Part shown: positions 1 through 11,602 of the stretch, one piece after another
Layout: each line of letters starts with the position of its first letter
How positions within the stretch are numbered: position 1 is the stretch's first letter
From: Allantophomopsis cytisporea
Lineage: Eukaryota > Ascomycota > Leotiomycetes > Phacidiales > Phacidiaceae
Direction: 5' to 3'
Length of the DNA: 64,000 nt
Assembly (NCBI GenBank): GCA_024752435.1
Contig: CP103037.1
Coordinates: 1,240,001 to 1,304,000, forward strand
Made by a program: the position numbers and the translations under genes
Notes under the pieces: model-generated
What the model saw: only the letters and a program-made list of their open reading frames with translations
Database searches by the model: none
What the model was told of the DNA's origin: nothing

Positions 1-396
1 ACTTGTGGACCTGAGCCACTTGGTTGTCAAAAATTCGCCGACAAAAGTCGAAAGATGAGATGAATGCGAACGAATATCAGCCTTGTTGCCCACTTTTCTG
101 CCCTACCAGACCACGACCACCGGTATAGGCAGAAAGAATCTTATCTTGGATGTGTTACGGGGCTATAGTGCTATGGAGAAAGAAAAAATTAGAGAAAACA
201 GATGCGCTAAATCGATGAATACAACAACTGACAAGCAGATCATTGTCACACGCCTCGAAAATTGTCTTGTACCGTACTTCTAAGACGGTCGTACAAGGAA
301 AGCAGATAACCTCAAGTCATATTATCAAGGTACACTCCACATCAAGTATTCGGGTAAGTCAACCACCGTTGCAAAGGGGGCGCTTGATGATAGAGC
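1..396. other. upstream non-coding stretch
   Basis: No convincing coding sequence. The open frames here are short and start without context. It presumably holds the promoter and 5' untranslated region of the gene starting at 397; an in-frame TAG at 391-393 lies just before that ATG. Confidence 0.5.
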
Positions 397-1951
397 ATGA
401 ACATGGACAAAGACATAATCAGTCCACAGAGAGAGGAGGAGGAGGAGGAGGAGAAGTGGCACACCAACGGCCATGGCGATGGAGCTATCGATATGCGACC
501 TGCTAGTCCCGCAGCGCCTCACCCTTTGACTCCGGAAGCATCATCACTTTCCCCCATTCCAACTCCCACTCCCACCTCCCTGGATGCTGCAGCGCCATAT
601 GCAGCATCAGCATCGACCACCCTGCCAGTCGGAAGGAGCAGAAAAGATCCAGTCACAGATGAGAAGCTTAAAGATATTTTGAGTGCCGAGGATAAAGATA
701 CTCTGAGTGGACAAGGTATGTATTGGAATATACTCTCATTGTTGCATACTCATATATGTATATACTCTATGGAGTACATATGTGGGGTTGCTTTCTACTG
801 CATGAGCTGATCCACCTGCAGTACAGAATCCAATCTCAGAAGCATCCACCCCGACGACAACGACTATTACCCGGCATCTCCCCAAATCGCCTCTCTCATC
901 GTCCATTGAAGCCCCAACGTTAGCTCTAGCAGCTTCAGTAGAAACGAAGATGTTATTCACCGATCGCAGCAAGAACAGCACAGCCGCCCACCGCAGGCGT
1001 GTCATGGCCACAACCTCTGCATTTACAGAGTATGAAGCCGATCTCACGAACCGCGACCGCACAAAAGCGAAGGAAGCAGTGAAGAAATACCTTGGCGAGC
1101 GAGTACAGTCGACCTGGGAGTTCGAATGGCCACAACCCACAGCCCAAAGCCTATCCCAGGCCTCCCTACACACCTCTTTGCAAACACAAACATCAAACAC
1201 ACAGTCTAGCACGCACGACGCAGATGATCAATGGAAAGAGCGCGACGAGTGGGAAAGCAATGATTCCGTTGGCGAAGAAGAAGACGAGGTCTCCACACCA
1301 GCTCCCGCGACCCCCCAATCCACATCTCAGGCGAGCCAGAGTCCCTTCCGCTTCGATAGCCCCGACGGTGTGGGCGAAGCGGTTCGCAAGTCGAAAGCCG
1401 AGCGTCGCCGTCGTCGTCGTAAACGTCTCGGCGATGAGATGGCATGGAATGATGGCGTGCGGTGTTTTGTGCATCGCCGAAACGCATGGACAGGTGCGCG
1501 GCGCACGCCCGCGCAGAAGAGTCTACTTCATCCACATTATGAGCCGCCGGTGCGGACGCCGAAACTTGGTAGCAGCCCCAGTGGTGACATCAGTGGTGAG
1601 AATGTAGAGGAGGAGGAGGACGACGACGACGACGACGATGAAAGCTATGAGTGGGATCAAATCCCTATTGCGCCGCCGTTGCTACCGAGGGAGAATCCTA
1701 TCCGTGCGGGGATAGGACCAGCTGCTTATGGCAGTATTTACGATAAGGTCGTTTGCCAGAGTCAGACGCCTAGTGTGCCGATTAATTTGAGTGATATTGT
1801 TAGGAGCTGTGTTGCTGGTTGGCAGAGGGATGGGGAGTGGCCTCCTCGCGAGCGACCGGTTGAACCAATGATGGCGAGGAAGAAGAGTGGGGGCATAAGG
1901 AAGAGTTTGCAGAGAGTCTTTGGGGTAGGGAGGAGGGAGGCGGAGATTTAA
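397..1951 (+). CDS. Gag1-like clamp (DUF4050) domain protein
   Basis: Two exons, 397-714 and 827-1951, give 480 residues. The intron (715-826) has donor GTATGT, a CTGAT branch site and acceptor TACAG; both exons join in phase 0. An in-frame stop six bases before ATG 397 supports this start. The N-terminal half is low-complexity: a Glu run near residue 15, Pro/Thr/Ser-rich tracts, and an acidic Glu/Asp run coded around 1605-1640. The C-terminal half carries motifs I associate with the fungal Gag1-like clamp domain (PF13259): WNDGVRCFVHRRNAWTGAR, then IPIAPPLLPRENPIRAG, then VPINLSDIVRSC and GWQRDGEWPP. The family is a conserved fungal cytoplasmic or nuclear protein without a settled biochemical role. 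No signal peptide or membrane segment is visible. The family name is from memory; the gene itself is well supported. Confidence 0.75.
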
Positions 1952-4900
1952 TTGACTATGATATAACATTTACTGGATGACTTGCTGGGTTTGCTGGGTT
2001 TGCTGGGCTTGCTGGGCTTGCTGGGCTTGTTGGCTTTGTTGGGCTTGTTGGGCTTGTAGGACTAGCTGGACGGAGTTGCAGGTTGGTGTTGGGATGAATG
2101 ACGAGCAATATGGCGGGTGGTGTCTTGTACTGAATTTTATGTATGTATAGTGGTATAGCTGGCTGCATTGGATGACAGACGAACTGAATGTGTAAAGCAT
2201 TGTAATGGAGTTGGCTTTGCTAGATGGATAGGCTACTTCATTATTATATCTCAATTATACGCCTTGTGTGCAGAAGTCGAACACGCAGCTCCCTGTTCCT
2301 GTTTGCTTGCATATGATAGAACTCGATTATAAAAGAAGGTATTAAGCACTCATCGCTTCTCAACACCTTTGACATTGCCATTGCACAAAGAGCATGTGAG
2401 TCTCAGCGCAAGCCTATCATACAGACTGCCTTTTTAGCTTACGTCTTCGTTGTCGTTCACCACCTTACCCCTCTTAGTGTCTTCATCCTGGAAACCCCCT
2501 TCACTACATTTCCAGCTTAGAATCCCACATTGTACGACGTGCTCACCATAGGTAAAGTAGGGACAGGAAATGCATCGATACTACGTTCAATCCGAGCTTC
2601 CAAAGCGCTTATGTGGATTTCGCACACTGAACAGCTCACGGGAACACGTTAGACATGTCGCCTGACCATGGTATTATTATGTATCTTAATATGCATGTGG
2701 TCGGGGGCTAAGAAAGGTGGATGGCTGCCAATTACACTTGGATCTGACCGGGTTCGAGTATAAGGAGGTGTTAAGCTTGTGTTACTCCTGTAGCACAAAA
2801 TGAAGTCTAAGATATCTAAGATGTGCTGTGCTAGTAGACACCTACCGTATACAAGTCATCTCCACCCGATGCGCTTGTGTTGTCATTTATCTTTGTTACT
2901 GTTCTTCCTCTCACAATAATCCAAGGTTCTGTCCTTGTATCTATATTGGAGTGCGAGTACGAAGGGTAGCCTCTTGACTTGCATGGGGAGTACATTTGAT
3001 CCATAGATATAGAGAGGGAAGATGCTGGAGGCTCTTAACATATCCAGAAGCCGTGTGTCAAAGGAAAGTGGCAGGTCTTGTGAAGGGACCAAATGAATTG
3101 CTTCGACTTCTGTAGTTTGATGCATCTAACTCATCCAGAGTTAAAGACCCAGTGGCATTGAAACGATGTCTGTGGAGTTGATGAAAAATGAAAGCTAGCT
3201 GGTTCATAAACCCAAGTCTCTGCTCACCTGTAGGTGTTATTCTTGATGGAGAATATGGCTATCAAGTGACCTTTTCCATCAAGATATAAGGAACGCCTAC
3301 TCTGTTCTCTGGAGTAGCATAAAATCGAAGACTCGCGGGGCTGATACTTCTTTTGTCTCAAGAAAGCGAAAGGTAGCTACCTCACTTTGTATAATATACG
3401 TTTTGCATAAGCTTAAATGGAGTGAGGGTTTATTCTGGCAATCCAACGAAGACTGTCACTGAAGTTGAGCTCGATGTGGTAGTTGACATCTCCTTAGCTA
3501 TCAAGAGCTTCTTTCCACTCACTGGGACAGCTCGGTACGATCACAGCCTAGATCATAGCCTAAGGCTTAACAGGTTCGTTGCTCAATTTCCAAGGCATTG
3601 GCTTTTCTAAGGAATGTAAGATAATGTTCCAATTTAAAGTGAAGACATGTCTAATGCTCTTTTCAGATAATATCTAACCATTGTAGATGCGAAAAATTGC
3701 TAAAGCTTGTATATATCACACCATGTTATCAATCCAGCATATAACCAAAACCTATGATTCCACCGGAATATCTGTTAGAGGCTTGTATCTCACACAATCT
3801 TCAGACTTTCGGATTCTAAGCATCAGGTATTGTGTTCAGGTTTCTATGCTTATATGAATGTATGCCTAATCCGTGAGGATGTACATAGAATACTCCCACG
3901 TCATCCTCGCGATGTGCTTATCCGCTTGAAGATAAGGTAAGGTAGTCTTGATACAGGTAAGTACATGGATACTGTGTAATCAACTGACTTCCGTCTGAAT
4001 TCTTGACGATAGCTTCTCAATTACGGAGTATTCTTTTACGCATGGAAGACACATCAGATAGAGCTGCTGTGTTTCACCGTTCAGAGACATTATAAAGCAA
4101 TTTGCAGCACATATGTATCACTGGGCGCAATACGGTGTGGGACGGGGTTTATCTGAGCCATCGAATTGCCCGCCGTGATCATACACAAGAGGCTGCTGCA
4201 CGATCGGGTTTATCCGTTCTGTGCATGTAACATCGACAGACTTCTCCTCCGATAGATGACTTGCATTCAGCGAACTGGTCATTTCTTGTGTCGCAATCAG
4301 TATGGAACAACTATGTGATATTGGGATCAACCATGGCACGAATTGGCGACATACGGACGGGCCTCTCACGGCTTTGACTGTTACTTGGGTAGCACGTACC
4401 AGGTGAAGAGGGGAGGGAACTCTCTGGCCTGTGCGCACCAATATTCAAGTCTCACGCCTACATTATAAAGTCGAATAGAGTGTACAGAACGAGTTGATTT
4501 GATATCGAATGCACGTAAATTGCTGATTCGATGATTCTATTGCTTCTATTCTACCGATATCGAAGTCGGTAATTCACAATACCGGCAATCAGAGCTCCCT
4601 TAAGCGCATGGCTATAGAGTTTCATTTAAGCTACTTATCGCCAGGTGACATTGACCTTATGACGCTTCCCCAACTCGTCCAAACCGCCTCTCTCTAATAA
4701 TCCCTCCCACTTACCTACCTACCTGTACCTCCTCCATACATCTCCCAATAATTGGACATCCTTGAGTCCTCATCTTGTTGTTCCCTCGCAAGCACACCTT
4801 CACGCCTTTATATTGTTTTAGAACATGCACGAGCGGGCTCTGCGTGATCGAATCATCTACTTAATTCCAACATCAATACGCACCTCTAGTCCAAGGCCTT

Positions 4901-5221
4901 TCAGTTCCAGCTGATCGCTTTTCATGATTCGCGCAATTGGTTACCCTGTGCAAGAGGTATATACTCGATGGGGAAGCCGATACAAAATGATGGGAAGCAT
5001 TGTATAATGGATGTAATTACGGTAAATATGAGCGCCATGGATGAGGAGAAGTCTATTGGTTGTACAAATTCTGGGCAACATATGGGCGAGAGCAAGCATG
5101 CTACTATAACACTAACATCGCGATGGCCGAGGTCCATGAGGTCTACCAGGAATCCTGGACTATTTACTCAGGTTCGTTTCCCCACTGTCCAAAGCGTTCA
5201 ACACTAATAACTTCATTCAAG
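1952..5221. other. gene-poor spacer
   Basis: About 3.2 kb with no gene I can support. It contains the 9-bp repeat at 1981-2058, pyrimidine-rich stretches around 4690-4800 that look like a promoter or 5' leader of the next gene, and one TACGGAGTA motif at 4022-4030. An open frame on the minus strand at 4118-4441 (107 codons) is unrecognised and probably chance. A possible extra 5' exon of the next gene lies between 4968 and 5171 (see that entry). Confidence 0.5.
1981..2058. repeat. imperfect 9-bp tandem repeat (TTGCTGGGC-like)
   Basis: About eight to nine copies of a TTGCTGGGC/T unit, degenerating to TTGTTGGGC at the 3' side, start 30 bases after the stop codon of the gene ending at 1951. It probably lies in that gene's 3' untranslated region. 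Confidence 0.8.
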
Positions 5222-6329
5222 ATGATTGTCGGCGCAGGATTGTTTTTGATATTCTTGTGGCAATGGCGAGTTTTGAGTGCTGTGGTCCCTCTCTACGAGA
5301 GTAGGCAGGTTGCTTCCATCCCGGACTATGTACTCACATATGGCAAGTATATTATCCACCATCTTATACAGGAACTAATGAAATACAGCCCCACTGGTAT
5401 GGCTCGATCAAGCAGAATCCTATTTTCCATCGGATTTACTCGCACAAGTTCAAAACACCCACCCAGCGGTGAATTTCACAGCAGTGACTGGCGCCCCTTC
5501 ACCTCTCACTCTTTCAAACCTGGATTCTCTCAATGCCTACGGCGATGGCGGCAGCAACCTATATCTTACTTCAAATGTCGACGTGACAACCAATCCCGCC
5601 TATCTCACCGGTATCATCCCGAATACTTCAGGTAAAACCGACAATGCAACTTCTGCCGCCATCATTGTCAATGACCATGGTAACGGCAATGTCGATGCTT
5701 TTTATATGTACTTTTATGCCTACAACGAAGGCAACACGGTTCTTAACCAAGAACTGGGTGATCATATAGGTGATTGGGAGCATAATATGGTTCGATTTGC
5801 CAACGGAACCCCTCAAGCAGTTTGGTATTCGCAGCACAGTAATGGCCAAGCGTTTTACTACTCTGTCGTCGAGAAGCAATCCGTTCGCCCCATAGCCTAT
5901 TCCGCTCGCGGTAGTCATGCGAACTACGCTATTGCTGGTACACATGACCATACCATCCCCGATCTCAACCTCCCCGAGGGCCTCCTGCTTGATTACACAT
6001 CCCAGGGCACGCTATGGGATCCTCTCCTTAATGCCTATTACTACACCTTCTCTGCAGATACGAATACTTTCACTGCCGCGTCTACGCCAGCAGATACTGT
6101 GAATAATGTTCCGATACAGAGCAATTCCGCACCTGTCGGGGCCATGGAGTTCAAGGGGAAATGGGGCGATGACCAATATCCAAACTCCGATAGCAGACAG
6201 AAAGAATTCTTCGGCTTCTACAAGTTTGTTGGGGGACCTACTGGGCCTTGGGATAAGCAGTTGAACCGCACCAAGATCTGTCCTGATAATGGAATCTTGT
6301 GCATTGTTAGAAGTGCATTGGGACCTTGA
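5222..6329 (+). CDS. Vps62-family protein
   Basis: Exons 5222-5342 and 5389-6329 give 353 residues. The intron 5343-5388 is of GC-AG type (donor GCAAGT, branch ACTAAT, acceptor TACAG) and its removal makes the family motif YAPLVWLDQ. Other family motifs are visible: GDWEHNMVRF, AVWYSQHSNGQAF, YSARGSHANYA and a late GKWGDDQYP stretch. These match the Vps62/TDA6 family (PF06101), named after a yeast protein implicated in vacuolar protein sorting. The N-terminus is hydrophobic (residues about 1-20), fitting a signal peptide or anchor. The 5' end is uncertain: 5172-5221 looks like another intron (GTTCGT, CTAATAAC, TTCAAG), and an exon starting at ATG 4968 or 5136 would join it in phase 0. ATG 5222 is the simplest start. 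Confidence 0.8.
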
Positions 6330-6747
6330 AGTCAAGGGCACCTAGAAACATGAAGTATGAAATTGACGAGGTAGTTTGCATTTGGGCGTCATGGAGTATG
6401 GACTGCTAGGATTCGGGATATTGCATTGTTACATTTGGATTGAAGATTGGGATTGTCAATATGGGTATTCGCAGATTGATAGGACGAAGATATTGATACC
6501 CCTTGAACACCAGTACTAGTATATACACTATCATTACTTTTTGTCCCTACCACATATTACTGTCTATCCAAGTGAATGTATCTACCCCGACGAGTTTCGT
6601 CGAGGAATGTCTATTATATTTTGTAATCTTTCGACGGATATCTTGAACACTTAAGTTTGCAATTAAATTCATTGCTTCCGCGCCAGAATCAAATGCCCCA
6701 CCAATGCCCATTAATATCCTTTGTATTTTATACTGATCCGTGCTAAA
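6330..6747. other. convergent 3' spacer
   Basis: About 420 bases between two stop codons of convergent genes (Vps62-like on plus, PPCS on minus). It should hold both 3' untranslated regions and polyadenylation sites; I see no gene. Confidence 0.6.
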
Positions 6748-7854
6748 TCAAGATCTCCGCCTCCCGTCTCTAATATGCGACCCATGCAATTCCTGCACAG
6801 CAGGAATGATCAAACTCTCGATTTCCACATCAGGCTCTCCATCGGGTAATTCCTTTGGATCAAGAGGCACGTCCCCGCCGCCCTTCCTGACTCTAATCCA
6901 CCTGTCCTTCTGTCCTGGTGCTACAAATACAACCTCCCACTTCCTTGTCGCTAGAAGGTTCCCAATGACAAGATGGTGCTGATAGCGATGTAAGCTGTAC
7001 TGCGCCTTGTGTACCAAAATCTCGGGATCCGTCTCAAGCTTGAAGCTCACAATCATGCCCTCGGGCGCCCACCCATCAACCAAGTTCTTGAGGAACTTCG
7101 GCAAAGGATCCAGATCCACAATCAGTCGCTTGCTGCGTGGGATCGCCGGCGATGAGTCGAAGTTGTCAAACGCTTCTTCCTGTTCGCCCGCCCCGCCCCT
7201 GGTATCTGTCGCATTTGTAGACTGGATCTTGTGCTCCACCATCCGCTCTGGCGGCACGAAGAAATCGGACACGGCCGCTGCCAGGTATAGCAAGCCTGAA
7301 GGGCCGAGTGGGCGCATCAGTTGCGCGATCGTGCGCAGCTCGAAGAGGTAGTCATTGATTGTCGTGAAGCTCAGCGTGAGGAGTAGGTTCTTTTTCTTCG
7401 CAGCTTGGTATTTGCGCAGCACGCCCAGCATCTTCTGTGTATACTCCGCATTCGCGACGACTGTGCCATCGGGCCCTTCGTGTAGAAAGTCTAGGAAGCA
7501 GTTTGTCGCGTGGCTGTAGTGCCGCGAGTACGGCAGCAGACTGAATTGTCGGTGCAAGAATATCACCGCGTAGCCCGCCTCTAGGAAGTATTCCGCCGAT
7601 GTTGCGCCTCGTGTACCAGCGGAGAAGTTGTCGATGAATCGCACTGTTTGTCGTTCGAGTGGGACAGTCGTCCCACCGGATGTTACAAGCACTACCCTGC
7701 GCCCTGCTGCCGCATGTTGGTCGATGAAAGCTTTTGCGATTGCGGAGTCGGCTTCGAGAGATTTGGGAGGTGGGTTTTCGGAGAAGTAGTCCCGCTCTGC
7801 GATATCCGTTGCCGAGGACAGGTCGATATTCGGCCGCGAACCGCTGGAGGACAT
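6748..7854 (-). CDS. CAB2: phosphopantothenate-cysteine ligase (PPCS)
   Basis: A single-exon gene of 368 residues starting at ATG 7854. The enzyme joins 4'-phosphopantothenate to cysteine, the second step of coenzyme A synthesis, in the cytosol. The sequence shows the family signatures in order: VVLVTSGGTTVPLE (nucleotide-binding loop) near residue 55, then RFIDNFSAGTRGA, then LYLAAAVSDFFVP, then HKIQS, then FKLETDP and GNLLATRKWEVVFV near the end. These are characteristic of eukaryotic PPCS (yeast Cab2), which lacks the fused decarboxylase half of bacterial Dfp/CoaBC. A short acidic, Gly-rich insert after HKIQS (roughly residues 218-235) separates it from the conserved LDPLPKFLK stretch. Length agrees with other fungal members. 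It is convergent with the Vps62-like gene. Identification is firm. Confidence 0.93.
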   Translation of the reverse strand: MSSSGSRPNIDLSSATDIAERDYFSENPPPKSLEADSAIAKAFIDQHAAAGRRVVLVTSGGTTVPLERQTVRFIDNFSAGTRGATSAEYFLEAGYAVIFLHRQFSLLPYSRHYSHATNCFLDFLHEGPDGTVVANAEYTQKMLGVLRKYQAAKKKNLLLTLSFTTINDYLFELRTIAQLMRPLGPSGLLYLAAAVSDFFVPPERMVEHKIQSTNATDTRGGAGEQEEAFDNFDSSPAIPRSKRLIVDLDPLPKFLKNLVDGWAPEGMIVSFKLETDPEILVHKAQYSLHRYQHHLVIGNLLATRKWEVVFVAPGQKDRWIRVRKGGGDVPLDPKELPDGEPDVEIESLIIPAVQELHGSHIRDGRRRS

Positions 7855-8762
7855 GGTGCGAATGGATGAGGAGGAAGAGAAGGATGCGCTGGAGGAGGAG
7901 GGTCGAAAGGAAGACAGATCGAAGGAGGGGTCAAGCTGGTGCTAGAAGATGTCGAGCTGTCAGTGACTCTGCCGCTTTCTGAGAACAACGAAACGAATTG
8001 AAAATATGATTTTTCCAAGAAGAGTAATGATGATATCGTATTGTGACGGACTGTAGAATTGTACATACACATGGAAATATCTATATGCGGCTGCCTCGGT
8101 AATGCGGCGGATGGGATGGTAGCTTCAGCATCGGGTAGATGTGATACTTAGCTACTCGCCAAGATCTTTTGTGTTGGGCTACTTTCACAGTAAGCAGAGA
8201 ACATCAAAAATCGTTATTTTCAACTAAGGACTGCAACACCAAGTAATTCTTAAATTTCTTGAGATTCTTTCAATCAAGAGTTCAAAAGTGCTTTGATATA
8301 TTATACAAACTGTAGAACTTTTTATAACGCTCCTGTTGAGTTGTGTACGTTTGAAAGCCAATCATTTTTGAAGGTTCGAAGAGCTGCGTGGAATGACCCG
8401 GCATCGAAGATCGTAGCGAGTATATTGGTACAAGGGTGACGATGCCATGCAGCGTTGATAAGATGCTGCCTGCCTGCTGTGCCGCGAAGATGCTCAATCC
8501 TCCATTCAGCTGACCAAGGAACGCCAGGCATTTTGGAATGTTGATGACAACTTTGAAATGATTGGATATGCAGATATTGAGGAAAAAAATACAGAACTTT
8601 GGTATACAATGCTAAAATAGACAGGACGCCAAGACCCAATGCCACAATGAGAAATCAAAAACACCATGCCCAATCTACTCGTCAAACACTCATCTACTCG
8701 TCAGTTCTGCTCCCGATTTAGTCCAATACTCCATTCCGCCTCTTCTGATTGCATATTATCTT
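7855..8762. other. spacer between two minus-strand genes
   Basis: About 900 bases. The part next to 7854 is the promoter of the PPCS gene; the part next to 8762 is the 3' end of the MARVEL gene. A minus-strand open frame at 8322-8645 (107 codons) is not recognisable and its initial stretch is a hydrophobic AT-rich run; I treat it as chance. Confidence 0.5.
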
Positions 8763-9566
8763 CTAGTTGTAATTCGCGTCGGGGAAGTGCACTCTCGTGC
8801 CTTGAGCGCCTGTATACGCAGTGCTCGACTCACCGGCAGGTGCGTAACCGTTGTAACCAGTGTTGAAATCGTCTGCATCGAAGTGATCAGACTCGGGGCG
8901 GTTATGCATATCATTGTGGTGTACTGGAGCGTATTCCTCATCGTGAGGGGCAGTTGAGAAAGCCTCCTTGTCAGGATCAATGGCATTTGCATCGTAGGCA
9001 CCTCGAGAAGGCATGCCTGGAAGACTTCCATTTCTGCGGTAATATTGAATTCCATACACAGACATGGCGGATGTAGCTGCCCAGAGGAGACTGTTAAAAC
9101 TGTTAGTTGTAGATTCTCGTTTGCCTGAAAGGGCGGTGTACGAACGTAATGAAGACTCCAAAGCCAACTACTGCTTTGCTGAGTGTACAGGCACCTTTGC
9201 AGGATCCAGCGGTATTGAAGGCTGCTACAGAAGCAAAAGCAGACAGCCAGAGAATGGTGAAGATGATGTCCACCACGGCAATAACGTATGGGTTCGCGAA
9301 CTTCTTCGTACGTTCGAATCTTGGTGTCATGGTGAGGTAGATAATAGGGATGATTGACAGGAAACACTATTGTTGTCAGGAGAGCCCCTAGTCTCTTTGA
9401 GAGTATGGCCTCGACTTACGAGACCAAAGTACCATCCTATTCTGCCATCGATGCCGGCCTTTCGAAGGACAGCTATACACACCGCCCAGGACACAAAGAT
9501 CAAAAGACCTTGAAGACCATGTATTAAGGTCTTATGAGTTTGCATACTCTCGACGCCGAAACCCAT
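8763..9566 (-). CDS. MARVEL domain membrane protein
   Basis: Three exons on the minus strand, 9566-9420, 9366-9146 and 9090-8763, encode 231 residues. Introns of 53 and 55 nt have donors GTAAGT and GTTCGT and acceptors AATAG and AACAG; the second contains the branch AACTAAC. Four hydrophobic segments fit the four-helix MARVEL domain: about residues 12-32, 48-62, 73-95 and 113-135. Conserved-looking stretches include THKTLIHGLQ at the N-terminus and MTPRFERTKKFANPY before the third segment. The cytosolic tail is rich in charged and small residues and carries DPDKEAFSTAPHDEEYAPVH. Fungal MARVEL proteins sit in the plasma membrane, some in eisosome-linked domains; which one this is cannot be told from sequence alone. 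Confidence 0.85.
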
Positions 9567-11602
9567 CTTGAATGATTTGTTTCTGGTAAGGAGAGGAGAG
9601 TGCGTATGGTAGAAGTCTTGAGGATAATGAGGTTGTTGATGTTATTGTTTGTCGAAGTTAGTGTTGCTAGGGAAATCCGGGAGGCGGGCACTAATGCAGG
9701 CGTAGAATGCAGTCAGGTAAATGGGTGTGACGGAGGAGAGTTGAGCTGAGAAGAGAAGAGAAGAGAGCGAGTAATATTCCAAAGAGGGATATTGAGGCTG
9801 CAGATTCTATTGTATGGATTTCGAAATGACGAAGTATAGAGGCTGGACTGGGCTGTGGAAGGGCAAATTGATCAATCTGATTAGAGTGAAAATATCGTGA
9901 GCGAAGGGCGACAACGCAGAAGAAGGCTGCGTAAGAGTCGACGTCAACTTACCCTGACGACGTTAGTGAGGAGGCTCATCTTGTCTTGTTGTCGACGCGC
10001 GCCGGACTGCACTGAAACAGTGGGTCTGTATGGTGCATGTTGGCCTACAAATGGTCTTCCAGGCTCTGGCTCTGGCTCTGGCTCTGGCTTGCTGTGAAGA
10101 AAGGTCCCTGTTCTGTGTTTTGATCTCAGCCACAATGGAAATATGCACTGCACAGCTCGGCGATATGCTTACTGCGCATACATAAACTGCCTCGGATAAA
10201 TGAACCAAAATTAGGTCTACGCTTGAGGCTGACGTTCCTTCATATGCCGTGAAAGTAAGTGACTACCAGTAGGGATAAAAAGAAATTCATTTTCCAGATC
10301 ATCATCGTCGTCATCATCCGCTGAGTGAGAGGATGGAATCGTTATTTTATCCAAATGTTATGTCGACTCTCATAGCTCGATATGTCAAGATAACAACATG
10401 ATGCAAGGTAGTACCAGGGAAAGCGATAATGATAAGTCGTAAGGGAAGGGAAGGTAAGCAGGTAAGGTAGAGCTTTGTTGGTATCTACCTATTTGTGGGT
10501 TGTCATCACGTGTCGTTCTTTTAGCCTAGAGGATGGGCGCTGAAGGCAGGCGGCCCGCTTATCAACTCTCAGCTCCACGATCCGCGTGCTCTCACTTTCT
10601 CATGCAAGTAGATTACCTTTTCACCTTCAATTTGATATTTGTTTATTATAGCCTTCGGCGCCACTTCCGTAAGATTTACCGGCAAGAGCGTTTGCATAGA
10701 CAGAAATTGTGTGTGCCTAGTACTTTTCTTTGTGATTGTATCACCTCTAATAAGTGGAATAGCGCACTGATGAATTTGTGATGACCATACTAACAAGTAC
10801 ACCTAAGAAGCCTTTCTTCTTTTTAATGGTATTAAAAGGGTAAATAAGCTTAATTATAGGCAAAGAATTTAAGATTTGAAAATTGGCTTAAGTAAGGTAG
10901 ATATAAGGTCTAAGGCATAATGCTGCGAATACTTATCAACACGCCTTTGATCGTATACGTTTAATGTTTAAAATTGGTGATGATTAGTATACTGCTTATT
11001 TCATTTTCAACTGGCTTGTTTCATAGTATCATGACTATTTTGGTAGAAAAAGAATAATCAAGAACTTATATATTATAGGTTAGATAGAGGCAGAGCTGGA
11101 AAAAGCTTCAGAATACATACAACTTAGGAGATCATAATGGAATGAGGGGTTGAATTTGCAACGGAATATAGTTAACTACAAAGATCTACAGTTTGTAATG
11201 CTTTTATCATTGGGCATAAGTGATCAATATTGCCCGTGTCCAATAACACGGCTGATCAAGCTCATCCTAGATATCTGCAATCTAAAAGCTTGACAAACGC
11301 CTGCGATGAGATTATTGTGCTAATAACTCTTCCTAGAAAGTTTGGTCAGTTTGTAGAAATTTTACTAACTACAAACATGAAAGCTACACTATTTTCACAT
11401 TTGAAACTCAACAACGAAGTGAGTTTTGCACCAACAAATCCTTGGTATATGAGTTTCTTCGATACACTCCATGTTTACGCTGTCCTATAACGCCATGAAT
11501 GACTTATAAATAGACAAAACCACACAAGAACCACCCCATCCAAAAACCAACAATGTAACACTCTTACGCGCCAAACACCATTATTCCGCCATCTATTCTT
11601 AT
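9567..11602. other. gene-free spacer, 2 kb
   Basis: The first few hundred bases are the promoter and 5' leader of the MARVEL gene, with purine-rich GAAGAGAAGAG runs near 9750. A short hexamer array lies at 10062-10089. From about 10800 to 11500 the sequence is AT-rich with no supported gene. Small open frames at 10533-10781 and 11230-11490 have no recognisable content. Confidence 0.5.
10062..10089. repeat. GGCTCT hexamer microsatellite
   Basis: Four to five tandem copies of GGCTCT lie upstream of the MARVEL gene. On the minus strand an open frame would read this as an Arg-Ala or Pro-Glu dipeptide run, but no gene is supported there. Confidence 0.75.

Noticed and set aside
2740..2765. tRNA T-loop-like GGGTTCGAGT
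   Set aside because: The flanking bases do not pair into a T stem, and no acceptor, D or anticodon arms can be built around it.
7692..8072. Pro-rich 126-codon minus frame overlapping the PPCS start
   Set aside because: It is a shifted-frame shadow of the PPCS N-terminus and leader.
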